Below are positions 1-8,911 of a stretch of 62,539 bases of DNA, piece after piece. The stretch's first letter is position 1, and each line of letters begins with the position of its first letter. The notes beneath the pieces are model-generated. The model did no database searches and was not told the origin of the DNA. It saw only the letters and a program-made list of their open reading frames with translations. The stretch is taken from contig URBN01000013.1 in NCBI GenBank assembly GCA_900546145.1, positions 1 to 62,539 of the forward strand. The letters run 5' to 3'. Source of the DNA: an uncultured Desulfovibrio sp. (GTDB lineage: Bacteria; Desulfobacterota; Desulfovibrionia; Desulfovibrionales; Desulfovibrionaceae). The translations under genes and the position numbers were made by a program.

Positions 1-86
1 AGGTCTCTTTTCTCATGCACAGCAGCCGGAATGTCACTCCTCACGGATGCTTTTCGGTGCATCTCAAGAAGAGGGGGGTGATTCCC

Positions 87-290
87 GTGCCCGGAGTTTT
101 TCTCAACGATGACGATTATAACTTTGATCTGGCCCTGCGCCGTTTCAAGAAGCAGGTCGAGAAGGCCGGCATTCTTTCTGAAATGAAGAAGCGCCAGCAC
201 TACGAGAAGCCCAGCGTCATGCGCAAGAAGAAGAAGGCTGCTGCTCGTAAGCGCCTGATGAAGAAACTCAGAAAGATGAGCCAGAATTAA
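87..290 (+). CDS. rpsU: 30S ribosomal protein S21
   Basis: Small, very basic ribosomal protein of the 30S subunit that helps base-pair mRNA leaders with 16S rRNA. From the chosen GTG the protein is 67 residues and opens with the family start MPGVFLNDDDYN. It continues with the conserved ALRRFKKQVEKAG block and a C-terminal tail of lysine and arginine. An upstream ATG at 15 would add 24 residues without family support. The GTG at 87 is preceded by a strong GAGGGGGGTGAT-type ribosome binding site. A second in-frame GTG at 78 is possible but lies inside that site. This is the first gene of a macromolecular synthesis operon that continues to rpoD. Confidence 0.93.
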   Translation: MPGVFLNDDDYNFDLALRRFKKQVEKAGILSEMKKRQHYEKPSVMRKKKKAAARKRLMKKLRKMSQN

Positions 291-376
291 TCTGCCTCTT
301 TTGTTTTCTGTGACGTAAAAGCGGGGAGCCAGCGATGGTTTCCCGCATTTTTTCTATTCTGAAGGGGGAGTTTTTC

Positions 377-853
377 ATGAGCCTTTTCGAACAAATCAAC
401 AAGGATTACGTCACGGCCTACAAGGCCAAGGACACACAGCGTGTCTCCGTGCTGCGCATGCTCAAAGCGTCCGTCAAGAACCGCCTCGTCGATCTCTGCC
501 GTCCCGGCGGAACCCTTACCGATGAGGAAATGATGGACGTCATCCTGAAGGAAGGCAAGCAGCGCCGCGATTCCATCGCCGAATACGAGAAGGCCGGCCG
601 CCAGGATCTGGCGGACAAGGAAAACGCCGAACTCGTCATCCTTGAAACCTATCTCCCCAAGCCTCTCTCTGATGAGGAGCTCGCCGGCGTCATCGAAAAG
701 ACCATCGCCGAGACCGGCGCCTCCTCTCCCAAAGAAATGGGAAAGGTCATGAACGCCATCATGCAGGGCTACAAAGGCCGCGTGGACGGCAAGAAACTTT
801 CGCAGGCTGTCCAGGACCCGTCTTTCCCGTTAGAGGCATCCCTTGATTCATAA
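377..853 (+). CDS. yqeY: GatB/YqeY domain protein
   Basis: 158-residue YqeY-family protein, related to the tail domain of the GatB amidotransferase subunit. In many bacteria it sits between rpsU and dnaG, and its exact function is not settled. The start MSLFEQINKDYVTAYKAKD fits the family and follows a GGGGGAG ribosome binding site. An upstream in-frame ATG at 335 would add 14 unconserved residues. The core shows R..VLRML.A and the typical C-terminal MGKVMNAIM block. The stop overlaps the TTG start of mutS2 by 11 bases, which suggests translational coupling. Roughly 10 residues longer at the C end than the usual 148. Confidence 0.88.
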   Translation: MSLFEQINKDYVTAYKAKDTQRVSVLRMLKASVKNRLVDLCRPGGTLTDEEMMDVILKEGKQRRDSIAEYEKAGRQDLADKENAELVILETYLPKPLSDEELAGVIEKTIAETGASSPKEMGKVMNAIMQGYKGRVDGKKLSQAVQDPSFPLEASLDS

Positions 854-3353
854 ACGCACGCTCCAATCGCTCGAATTCAACCGCGTTACCGAAGTCCTCG
901 CGTCCTTCTGTCAGTCGCAGAGCGGCGCGGCCATGGCGTCCGGTCTTCTGCCCTTCACAACCGAGGAAGAGGTTCTGGAGGCTCAGAAGCTCTACGAGGA
1001 GTCGTCCCGCTGGGCCGGCAGTCCTGAAACCCTGAGCCTCACGGGTCAGCCGGCAGCCGGCGGGCCTGGCGACTTCCCTGACTTTTCCGGTCTGCTGAAC
1101 CTCGTGGCCAGGAAGGGAGCAAAAGCTGCCAGCTACGACACAGAGGCCTTCTGGGCCCTGCGCGGCGCGCTCATGACGGCAAAAAGCCTCAGGGACAGCA
1201 TCTGCACACCAACGGGTGAAAAGGAATGGCCGAGGCTCATGTACCTCGCCACCAACCCGCCGCTTCCCGTCCAGCTCACCGCGGCCCTTCAGCGCTGCAT
1301 CAACGATGACGGCAATATACGGGACGAGAGCTCGCCTGAGCTCTACCAGGTGAGGGTCGAGCTCAGGAGCCTGCATCAGACCTGCCTCAGGAAAGTGCGC
1401 TCCTTCGCGGAGGATCACAACATCCTGCCTTACCTGCAGGACGAATTCATGACCCTGTCCTCCGACCGCTACGTCCTGCCCTTCAAGGCCACGTACAAAG
1501 GACGCCTTCAGGGTATTATCCACGACTGGTCCCAGACGGGGGAAACCTGCTATTTCGAGCCTATGTTCCTGGTGGAAATCAACAATAAGATCCAGGAACT
1601 GAAGCGTGAGGAGCGTGATCGCGAACACGAGGTGCTGGAATTTCTGGCGGGCCTTCTGGACAGCGAACTTGAGAACACGAAAGCGGCCTTCCGTTTTCTC
1701 ACCGTGCTCGATTTTCTGCGCGCCAAGCGTCTCTTTGCCGGAGACATCGGCGGCCGCCTGGTCAGCCTCACGGCACCGGAAAGCGGCATCAGTCTTGTGA
1801 AGGCCCGCCATCCGCTCCTGCTCCTCGGCGAACTCAATGGCAGCCGCCGCAATCCCAACGCGAAAACCGGGACTGACCATCTGAAAGCGGCCTGCCAGCG
1901 CGTCCGTCCCCTGGACATCACCCTCCGCCCCGGCGAGTGCGCGCTCATCGTCACCGGCGGCAACGCAGGCGGCAAGACGGTCTGCCTCAAGACCCTCGGA
2001 CTCATTTCGGCCATGACTCTCGCAGCCCTGCCGGTCCCCGTGGAACCCAGCTCGCATCTGCCCTGGTTCGACCGTATCGACGCCTTTATCGGCGACGAGC
2101 AGAGCCTCGATGACAATGTCTCCACATTCACGGCCCAGATCGACCATCTGGCCAAGGCGTGGAAACACTTTGACAGCAGAAGCCTGGTTCTGCTCGACGA
2201 ATTCGGTTCGGGCACGGATCCCGCCCAGGGTGCGGCTCTTGCTCAGGGTGTCCTTGACGAACTGATAAACAAACATACTTTTGTACTGACAGCCACGCAT
2301 TTTCCTGCTCTGAAAGGCTATGCCCTCACCCGTGAACACGCCCGTGCGGCCTCCATGCTTTTCAATCCGGACACGCACAGGCCGCTTTACTCTCTCGCCT
2401 ACGATCAGGTCGGCGCAAGCCAGGCTCTGGACGTAGCCCGCGAACACGGCCTGCCCGAGTCCATCATCGCCCGCGCTGAACACTACCTGCTTCAGGACGG
2501 ACAGGACGCGACCGCCCTTCTGCACAAACTCAACGACCTCGCAGCCCAGCGGGCCGAAGAACTTGAGCATATGAAGGCCGCGGAGCAGAAAGCGAAGGAC
2601 GCTGCCCAGCGCTACCGCGACAGGCTTGAGCAGGACAGGCTCAAACTCTACGAGGAAGTGCGGGGCAAGGCCCAGGAACTGATGAAGGCCTGGAAGGAAG
2701 ACCGGATCACACACAGGCAGGCGCTCAGGGAAATGGGCTCTCTGCGTGCTGGCCTTGCCGAAAGCGGCATGGCTGAACCGGCCGAACGGGCATCCATCCT
2801 TCCGAAGCCCGAAACACTGCACGTCAATGACATGGTCATGCACACGGTCTTCCGGAAGAAAGGCCGCGTGACCGAAGTGGATGAGAAGCACAAACGCGTG
2901 CGTCTCGACCTCGGCGGTGTCGGTCTCTGGGCCGACATGAAGGACATCCGCGAATACGTGCAGGCTCAGGAAGCTGCGCAGAAGACGGCAGAAGCGGGCC
3001 GGCAGGCCAAGGTCTTCGGCCGCATCACTGCGCCATCCTCAAAGAAAGATCCCTCCGACGGGGAAGCGGAACCTTCCTCGGCCGGGCAGAGTGCAGCCCA
3101 CTCGGCGGGAGCTTCATTCAGCATCGACGTGCGCGGCCTGCGCGCGGAAGCGGCCATCGCCGAAGTTCAGGCCTGCATCGACAAAGCCTACCTCGCGGAA
3201 CTCCCTGAGGTGGAAATCGTGCACGGACGCGGCACGGGCGCCCTGCGCCGGGCTATTCAGGACTGGCTCGGCACATGCTCGCAGGTTGCCTCCTACAGCA
3301 CGGCTCCGGCCGATCGCGGCGGTGACGGCATGACCATAGCTATTCTCAAGTGA
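843..3353 (+). CDS. mutS2: Endonuclease MutS2
   Basis: 836-residue MutS2, a MutS-like ATPase without the mismatch-binding domain. In other bacteria it acts on branched DNA or on collided ribosomes. The Walker A motif is at residues 372-379 (GGNAGGKT; the usual proline is glycine). The Walker B and signature region reads LVLLDEFGSGTDPAQG. A long coiled coil follows, then an Smr nuclease domain from about residue 758 to the end with the typical SIDVRGLRAEAA opening and the HGRGTGALR motif. The start is TTG, overlapping the end of yqeY. MIHKRTLQSLEF matches the family N-terminus, so the TTG is credible. Domain order and length are normal for the family. Confidence 0.93.
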   Translation: MIHKRTLQSLEFNRVTEVLASFCQSQSGAAMASGLLPFTTEEEVLEAQKLYEESSRWAGSPETLSLTGQPAAGGPGDFPDFSGLLNLVARKGAKAASYDTEAFWALRGALMTAKSLRDSICTPTGEKEWPRLMYLATNPPLPVQLTAALQRCINDDGNIRDESSPELYQVRVELRSLHQTCLRKVRSFAEDHNILPYLQDEFMTLSSDRYVLPFKATYKGRLQGIIHDWSQTGETCYFEPMFLVEINNKIQELKREERDREHEVLEFLAGLLDSELENTKAAFRFLTVLDFLRAKRLFAGDIGGRLVSLTAPESGISLVKARHPLLLLGELNGSRRNPNAKTGTDHLKAACQRVRPLDITLRPGECALIVTGGNAGGKTVCLKTLGLISAMTLAALPVPVEPSSHLPWFDRIDAFIGDEQSLDDNVSTFTAQIDHLAKAWKHFDSRSLVLLDEFGSGTDPAQGAALAQGVLDELINKHTFVLTATHFPALKGYALTREHARAASMLFNPDTHRPLYSLAYDQVGASQALDVAREHGLPESIIARAEHYLLQDGQDATALLHKLNDLAAQRAEELEHMKAAEQKAKDAAQRYRDRLEQDRLKLYEEVRGKAQELMKAWKEDRITHRQALREMGSLRAGLAESGMAEPAERASILPKPETLHVNDMVMHTVFRKKGRVTEVDEKHKRVRLDLGGVGLWADMKDIREYVQAQEAAQKTAEAGRQAKVFGRITAPSSKKDPSDGEAEPSSAGQSAAHSAGASFSIDVRGLRAEAAIAEVQACIDKAYLAELPEVEIVHGRGTGALRRAIQDWLGTCSQVASYSTAPADRGGDGMTIAILK

Positions 3354-3432
3354 CGCATTCCCGGCTCTGTCCGGAAACTGCCCGTGTGTCCGGTGCTGTC
3401 CGCGCCGGGCACACTCTTCAAAGGAGGGGGAC

Positions 3433-5199
3433 ATGAGGAGCAGCGACGCCATTGCGCTCATCAAGCAGCGCATAAATATCGTTGAACTCATCAACCGCTT
3501 CGTGCCACTGAAGCAGGTCGGAAGCCGCTTCGTGGCCCCCTGCCCCTTCCATGAGGAGACCAAGCCGTCCTTTTCCGTAAATCCCGACGGATACTTCTAC
3601 TGTTTCGGCTGCCAGAAGCACGGTGACATCTTCGACTTCTGGATGGAATACCACGGAGTCACCTTCAGGGAAGCCCTGAACCAGCTGGCCGAAATGGCCA
3701 ACGTCACGGTTGACGAGACGGCCCGAAATCCCGGCGCAGCGCGCAGGGCGAAGGAGCAGCGCAGCATGCGCGAACAGCTCCTTCACATGTACAGGCTGGC
3801 TCAGGCGCACTTCCAGAAGAACCTCTTCTCGCCGAAGGGCGGAGCCTGCCGGGATTACATGAAGAGCCGCGGCATCACAGAGGAACTGCTGGAGCGCTTT
3901 GGCCTCGGGTGGGCCATGGACGACTGGCACGACCTCGCGAACCACCTGAAGCAGATGGGCTGCAACCTGAAACTGGCGGCGGAAGGCGGCCTTATCGGCA
4001 TTTCCTCCAGGACGGGTCAGGCCTACGATCCTTTCAGGGCCAGACTCATGTTCCCCATCAGAGACACATCGGGAACGACCATCGCCTTCGGCGGGCGCAT
4101 CATCGACAACACGAAGGACGCCCCCAAATACGTGAACACCACGGACTCTCCCATCTATAAAAAAGGCGAGCATCTGTACGGACTGGACCTGGCCGGAGCG
4201 GCCATACGGCGGACCAAAACTGTCTTCGTCACGGAAGGCTACATGGACGTCCTCACCCTGCACCAGTTCGGCTTCACCAACTCCGTGGGCGGCCTCGGCA
4301 CGGCGCTTACGGATCAGCAGGTCAAGCGTATCCTGGGCTACACTCCGACTGTCATGCTCCTCTACGATGGCGACAACGCCGGACGCAAGGCAGCTCTCGC
4401 CGCCTCCGCAAAATTTCTGTCACGCGGCGCCACATGCCGGGTTATCCTTCAGCCCGAGGGAGAAGATATCGACAGTCTTCTCCGGGGGAGAGGGCCGGAT
4501 TTCTTCAACAAGCTGGCCGCGGACGCCATTCCGGCTCTCAAGTTCTGTGTCATGACCCTGCGCGAGCGCTCTCCCATGGAAGCCCTGCAGTGGTCCGCAA
4601 ACTTCACCAGGAGCATTCAGCTTCCCGAGCTTATCAGCCCGGCCATATCCTACATAGCCCGCAACCTGGGTTTCGATGAGGCCGAGGTGCGCAAGGCAGC
4701 CAGGGCTGAAATCGAAAAAAAGCAGTCCGGAACGGCTCAGGCTCCCGGCGCCCAGAGGACAGGCTCCGCACAGGAGCCCGACGCTGCGCAGATGAGCCCC
4801 CGTGAGAGGGATATCATGTCCTGCCTCGTACGCTATCCCGAGCAGGCCGGCGTCATCAGAGACATGGGCGCCGAGCCCCTGCTGAAGTGCGCCTTCGCCC
4901 GGGATCTGTGGGGAAAAATCATGGCTACGCCAGACGAAACGGCCGGTTATGAACTGCAGGGCGCTGAGCGCGCCTTCTGGGACCGCTGCCGGGGCCTGGA
5001 GGCCCCCCCACGAACCAGGGCAGATGCCGAAATGAAGGCTCTAAAAAAAGAGCTTGACAGGTATTACGCCAAAGTACAAAAATTATCGCTTTCTGCAGCA
5101 TTGCGTCAAAATGACGAAAAGGGCGATTTCGGCGCCGGGTTGCAGTATCTCGGAGCCCTTCAGAAACCCCTCGCGGAGAAGAAAGATGAGCAATTTTAA
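3433..5199 (+). CDS. dnaG: DNA primase
   Basis: 588-residue bacterial primase that makes RNA primers at the replication fork with DnaB. The N-terminal zinc ribbon is visible with C37, H40, C57 and C60. The TOPRIM catalytic core has E268 (in VTEGYMDV) and the D312-G-D314 pair (LLYDGDNAGRKA). The start has an excellent AAAGGAGGGGG site. The C-terminal DnaB-interaction region is poorly conserved, as is usual. The last 14 bases, including the stop, overlap the start of rpoD. The final part of the gene (about 5040-5110) is noticeably more A/T-rich than the rest and contains a TTGACA box. Confidence 0.96.
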   Translation: MRSSDAIALIKQRINIVELINRFVPLKQVGSRFVAPCPFHEETKPSFSVNPDGYFYCFGCQKHGDIFDFWMEYHGVTFREALNQLAEMANVTVDETARNPGAARRAKEQRSMREQLLHMYRLAQAHFQKNLFSPKGGACRDYMKSRGITEELLERFGLGWAMDDWHDLANHLKQMGCNLKLAAEGGLIGISSRTGQAYDPFRARLMFPIRDTSGTTIAFGGRIIDNTKDAPKYVNTTDSPIYKKGEHLYGLDLAGAAIRRTKTVFVTEGYMDVLTLHQFGFTNSVGGLGTALTDQQVKRILGYTPTVMLLYDGDNAGRKAALAASAKFLSRGATCRVILQPEGEDIDSLLRGRGPDFFNKLAADAIPALKFCVMTLRERSPMEALQWSANFTRSIQLPELISPAISYIARNLGFDEAEVRKAARAEIEKKQSGTAQAPGAQRTGSAQEPDAAQMSPRERDIMSCLVRYPEQAGVIRDMGAEPLLKCAFARDLWGKIMATPDETAGYELQGAERAFWDRCRGLEAPPRTRADAEMKALKKELDRYYAKVQKLSLSAALRQNDEKGDFGAGLQYLGALQKPLAEKKDEQF

Positions 5200-6958
5200 A
5201 GACATCCAGCAGATGCAGTCTCTCATTGCCAAAGGTAAGGGCAGCGGCTACCTCACTTTCGATGAAGTGAACAAGGCGCTTCCGGTGGAGATGAACACCC
5301 CGGAGCAGTTCGAAGAGATTATCGGCATCTTCGAAAAGCTGGAAATTACCATCGTGGATTCCGAAAAGGAGGGGAAGAAAATCACCTCCCGCGCCAACGC
5401 CGCCGGCGATGAGGACGACAAGGATTCCATCGATATCGCGGACGACGAAGATACCGCCGACTACTCTTCCCGCAGCACTGACCCCGTGCGCATGTATCTC
5501 CGGGAGATGGGTGCCGTGCCGCTCCTTGACAGGGACGGCGAGGTCGTCATCGCCAAGAAGATCGAACAGGGCGAGCAGGACGTGCTCTACGCCCTTGCCG
5601 AAGTGCCCGTGGCCATTGAAGAGCTCATCAACGTGGGCGAAGAACTGCGCCAGAACCGCATCAAGCTCAAGGACGTGGTCAAAACCATCGAGGAGGACGA
5701 TCCCAGCGAGGATGAGATGAACCAGCGTCAGAGGGTCATCCTGCTGCTCGATGAAATCAAGACCGTCTTCAAGAAGAAGCGCAAGCTCTACAAACGCTTC
5801 GACGAAACCCTGACCAACAGCGACAAGCGTACCTTCACCATCCAGAAGGAGATGCTCAGCTTCAAGGAAGACATCGTCAAGAGACTGCGCGACATCAAGC
5901 TCGAAAAAACGCTTGTTGACCGTGTCATCGAGACCGTTGAAGACTACGTGCGCCAGATGCACAACTGCAGCCGTGACCTCTCCGCCTACCTCCTTTCCAC
6001 CGGTAAGCCGCAGGCCGAAGTTCAGGAACTCTTCGACAAGATGGAGAAACGTGTCATGCCCCCGGCCGATGTGGCCAGGGAGCTGCATATGAACATTGAC
6101 GAGGTCTTTTCCTTCAAGGAAATGATTGTCGGCAAGATCGAGATCCTGCGTCTGCTCCAGGACAAGTGCTGCCTCAGCGTCAATGACCTCGAGGAAGTGC
6201 TCTGGCGCATCAAGCACGGCAACACCGCGGCCATGCGCGCGAAGCAGGAACTCATCCGCTCCAATCTGCGTCTCGTGGTGTCCATCGCCAAGAAGTACAC
6301 AAACCGCGGCCTGCAGTTCCTGGATCTTATCCAGGAAGGCAACATCGGCCTCATGAAGGCCGTCGACAAATTCGAATATCAGCGTGGCTACAAATTCTCC
6401 ACATACGCGACGTGGTGGATACGTCAGGCCATCACCAGGGCCATCGCGGATCAGGCCAGAACCATCCGTATCCCCGTGCACATGATTGAGACCATCAACA
6501 AGCTCATCCGCACGTCCCGCTACCTCGTGCAGGAACTCGGCCGTGATCCCACGCCCGAGGAAATCGCCGAGCGCATGGAATATCCGGTTGAGAAGGTGAA
6601 AAAGGTACTCAAGATTGCCAAGGAACCCATCTCCCTCGAAACGCCCATCGGCGATGAGGAAGATTCCAGCCTGGGCGATTTCATCGAGGACAAGAAGGCC
6701 GTGGCTCCTGCCGAAGAAGTCATCAATACAAAACTCTCCGAGCAGCTCGCCCAAGTGCTTTCTGACCTCACGCCCCGTGAAGAGCAGGTTCTGCGCAAGC
6801 GCTTCGGCATCGCCGAAAAGAGCGACCACACTCTCGAGGAAGTTGGTAAACTCTTCAACGTTACCCGTGAACGTATCCGTCAGATCGAAGCCAAGGCCCT
6901 GCGCAAACTGCGCCATCCCGTGCGCAGCCAGCCGCTTCGCTCCTACTATGAAAACTAA
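5186..6958 (+). CDS. rpoD: RNA polymerase sigma factor RpoD (sigma-70)
   Basis: 590-residue primary sigma factor. Region 1.1 is at the N-terminus (MSNFKDIQQMQSLIAKGKG). A long acidic non-conserved region follows. Regions 2.3-2.4 lie near residues 400-425 (YKFSTYATWWIRQAI, then ARTIRIPVHM). Region 4.2 is a helix-turn-helix near the end (VTRERIRQIEAKALRKLRHP). The ATG at 5186 is chosen over an upstream in-frame ATG at 5054 because homologues start here and GGAGAAGAAAG precedes it. It overlaps dnaG by 14 bases, the classic dnaG-rpoD arrangement. The gene may also be read from a promoter inside the dnaG tail. An inverted repeat and a stem with a T run follow. Confidence 0.97.
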   Translation: MSNFKDIQQMQSLIAKGKGSGYLTFDEVNKALPVEMNTPEQFEEIIGIFEKLEITIVDSEKEGKKITSRANAAGDEDDKDSIDIADDEDTADYSSRSTDPVRMYLREMGAVPLLDRDGEVVIAKKIEQGEQDVLYALAEVPVAIEELINVGEELRQNRIKLKDVVKTIEEDDPSEDEMNQRQRVILLLDEIKTVFKKKRKLYKRFDETLTNSDKRTFTIQKEMLSFKEDIVKRLRDIKLEKTLVDRVIETVEDYVRQMHNCSRDLSAYLLSTGKPQAEVQELFDKMEKRVMPPADVARELHMNIDEVFSFKEMIVGKIEILRLLQDKCCLSVNDLEEVLWRIKHGNTAAMRAKQELIRSNLRLVVSIAKKYTNRGLQFLDLIQEGNIGLMKAVDKFEYQRGYKFSTYATWWIRQAITRAIADQARTIRIPVHMIETINKLIRTSRYLVQELGRDPTPEEIAERMEYPVEKVKKVLKIAKEPISLETPIGDEEDSSLGDFIEDKKAVAPAEEVINTKLSEQLAQVLSDLTPREEQVLRKRFGIAEKSDHTLEEVGKLFNVTRERIRQIEAKALRKLRHPVRSQPLRSYYEN

Positions 6959-6976
6959 TTCTCCGCAGTTCAGAAC

Positions 6977-7013
6977 GCAGCCGGGAGCGCGAAACTCATC
7001 CGCTCCTGGCTGC
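6977..7013 (+). terminator. Hairpin after rpoD
   Basis: A 13-bp stem (6977-6989 with 7001-7013, one G-U pair) and an 11-base loop lie 19 bases after the rpoD stop. No T run follows directly, so this may be an RNA-processing or stability hairpin rather than a stand-alone terminator. A second stem with a T run lies just downstream. Confidence 0.5.
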
Positions 7014-7021
7014 AGTGTCCT

Positions 7022-7058
7022 CCGCCCGGTGCAGCCTCAGGCCTCGCCGGGCGGTTTT
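7022..7058 (+). terminator. Probable intrinsic terminator of the rpsU-rpoD operon
   Basis: CCGCCCGG at 7022-7029 pairs perfectly with CCGGGCGG at 7047-7054 and is followed by TTTT. This is the likely end of the macromolecular synthesis transcript. It lies directly before the GTG chosen for the next gene, which complicates that gene's start. Confidence 0.6.
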
Positions 7059-7976
7059 GTGCTTTTCCGCACCGGAACGAACAAACACCGCGTCATTCTT
7101 TCTCTCTGCCTCGCGCTGGCTCTCGCCGCAGCGCCAGGCGACGTATTTGCAGCCCCTGACGCCACCCCCCAGGAATCCGTACGCAGAACTCCGGAGAAGA
7201 CAGCCGACCTCCCGCCCGTCTTCAGACAGCGGCCGTCGGGCGTTGTGGCCGAAGCCCTGGACGGCGACACGCTGAAGCTGAAGGACGGCAGAATTATCCG
7301 CCTGGCCTGTATAGACGCCCCTGATCTTGAAACCAGCCTGACACGTTCCACAAAAGTCACGGACAGCAGGGATTTCCGGGGACGGGATTTTCACGCTGAA
7401 GGCGCGGCCGAACAGAAAAAGAAGGACGCCCCCTCTGCCAGAGCGGGAAAAGGCAGGGCAAAGCAGGAGCGCTACGCCCAGTACTATGCTGAAATCAGCC
7501 GGCGCTTTCTGCAGCAGACGGCAGCGGGGAAAAAGGTCACACTGCGCGCGGAAAAACAGGAAAAAGACAAACAGGGCCGGATTCTCTGCGACCTGGAACT
7601 CGGAGACGGCACCACGCTCAGCTCGAGAATGGTCAGAAGCGGCTGCGCCTATGTGGTTTACGATCCTGATTTTCCCAAAGCCTACCAGCAGGATCTCCTT
7701 GAACAGCAGACCGACGCCATCCACGCGCGCCGCGGCTTCTGGAGCCTCATCCTGTCCGGCAGCGCGGCCGGGCGCACCTTCACGGGCGACAGCGCCACAC
7801 GCCTTTTCTATTCTTCCTCCGATGTGCGGGGCCTCAGGCTGAAGCCGCGCATGCGGGTTTACTTCGGCAATCTCCTCGACGCCTTCAGTTCGGGGTACGC
7901 CCCGGCCAGATCCACGGATTTCTGGCCCGTGAACCTCAGGGTGTCTGAGGATAAAAAGAAAGACAGAAAACGCTGA
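7059..7976 (+). CDS. Exported thermonuclease-like (SNase-fold) protein
   Basis: About 305 residues if read from the GTG at 7059. An N-terminal signal peptide (basic n-region, hydrophobic core VILSLCLALALAAA, likely cleavage after VFAA) indicates export. Residues about 55-230 resemble the staphylococcal nuclease fold: GDTLKLKDGRIIRLACIDAPD near the N end and GRILCDLEL..G....RMVRSGCAYV further on. The usual catalytic Glu after the IDAP motif is Asp here, and a lysine-rich insertion separates the two halves, so nuclease activity is inferred. The open frame also extends upstream to an ATG at 6948 inside rpoD. That start would put two stem-loops inside the coding sequence, so I prefer the GTG, though it has no clear ribosome binding site. 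Confidence 0.65.
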   Translation: MLFRTGTNKHRVILSLCLALALAAAPGDVFAAPDATPQESVRRTPEKTADLPPVFRQRPSGVVAEALDGDTLKLKDGRIIRLACIDAPDLETSLTRSTKVTDSRDFRGRDFHAEGAAEQKKKDAPSARAGKGRAKQERYAQYYAEISRRFLQQTAAGKKVTLRAEKQEKDKQGRILCDLELGDGTTLSSRMVRSGCAYVVYDPDFPKAYQQDLLEQQTDAIHARRGFWSLILSGSAAGRTFTGDSATRLFYSSSDVRGLRLKPRMRVYFGNLLDAFSSGYAPARSTDFWPVNLRVSEDKKKDRKR

Positions 7977-8022
7977 AACAAAAAATCTCCGGTCATCTGG
8001 CCGGAGATTTTTTGTTTCAGCG
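7971..8022. terminator. Bidirectional terminator
   Basis: A perfect 22-bp inverted repeat (7971-7992 with 8001-8022, 8-base loop) covers the stop codon of the nuclease gene. A and T runs within the stem let it serve both that gene and the convergent carbamoyltransferase-like gene. Confidence 0.9.
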
Positions 8023-8032
8023 GTACACGGAG

Positions 8033-8911
8033 CTACATGTCGTAGACCCAGTGAAGCATGCGCTTGTAAACGCGCAGACGATTTTCGGCCTGCTTCAGAA
8101 GAAGCGAGCGGCGCCCATTCAGAATGGAAGGCTCAAAAGGCAGGCAGTCCGTAGGATTGGTCCCAAGCAGGATGTAACACTCGGGAGCAGCAAAGGACAG
8201 AAGATTCGGCTGCACAGCCCATTTCTGAATGGACTGGAAATCAAGCTGGTTGCGCGAACCGATGTAAATATACTGGGCTTCCTTTACAGCTTCCTGAGGA
8301 GAATCACAGAACGTTACGCCCAGACCGACTTCCTGAGCGAACGTACGGATACTCTGCGTGTCCACGATGGGAGGTATGGCTATGGACAGCCTGAAGGGGA
8401 AGTACCGCGTCGCCGTAATGAGCGAGTGCAGGGAGCCGGAGGGGCTGCCGACCCAGGCAACCTGCACATTGCGCAGATCGTCATGGCTCAGGTTGAGCAT
8501 ACAGATTATGTCGGCGATGACATGAGCGGGGTGCGCGTCGGGGGAACCGCAGTTGATAACGGGGAACGTCACTTCATTTTCCGGCACCCAGCTTCTGACC
8601 GGCAGGCCATGGACGAACATGCCGTCCATATAATAGCTGACAGCGCCGAGAAGCTGCATGGGGAAACGTTCGATGGCGCCTTCCCACTTATCCTCGGGGG
8701 CAAAATAAACACAATGTCCGCTCATCTGGCGCACTGCTGCCGTGATGCACAGGCGTTCAGAAAGATCGGCCTTGGCGAACATCTGCACGATGGTCCTGTC
8801 GACCATGAAATCATCGATAACCTTGGCTTCCGGAATCCCACGCGCCTGCTGCAGAATAAGCCAGGTCACGTCCTTGCCGAGCCTTTCAAGCGTAGTAATG
8901 TAACGTACCAT
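8033..8911 (-). CDS. Aspartate/ornithine carbamoyltransferase family protein, altered active site
   Basis: 292 residues with the length and two-domain layout of ornithine and aspartate carbamoyltransferases. The carbamoyl-phosphate half aligns through RTIVQMFAKADLSERLC and the second half through VQVAWVGSPSGSLHSL. The family signatures are changed: S-T-R-T-R is SERLC (51-55), H-P-x-Q is HPAH (127-130) and H-C-L-P is DCLP (255-258). The normal transferase reaction is therefore doubtful, and I give no gene symbol. The start follows an AGGGAG site, and a strong promoter lies about 105 bases upstream. It stands alone, convergent with the nuclease gene. It could be a divergent transcarbamylase with another substrate or a regulatory paralogue. 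Confidence 0.7.
   Translation of the reverse strand: MVRYITTLERLGKDVTWLILQQARGIPEAKVIDDFMVDRTIVQMFAKADLSERLCITAAVRQMSGHCVYFAPEDKWEGAIERFPMQLLGAVSYYMDGMFVHGLPVRSWVPENEVTFPVINCGSPDAHPAHVIADIICMLNLSHDDLRNVQVAWVGSPSGSLHSLITATRYFPFRLSIAIPPIVDTQSIRTFAQEVGLGVTFCDSPQEAVKEAQYIYIGSRNQLDFQSIQKWAVQPNLLSFAAPECYILLGTNPTDCLPFEPSILNGRRSLLLKQAENRLRVYKRMLHWVYDM

Noticed and set aside
759..2891. 710-residue minus-strand open frame opposite mutS2
   Set aside because: It is a shadow of a highly conserved plus-strand gene and shows no domain or ribosome binding site of its own. Several other long antisense frames (22226-24067, 30220-32049, 54988-56871) fail for the same reason.
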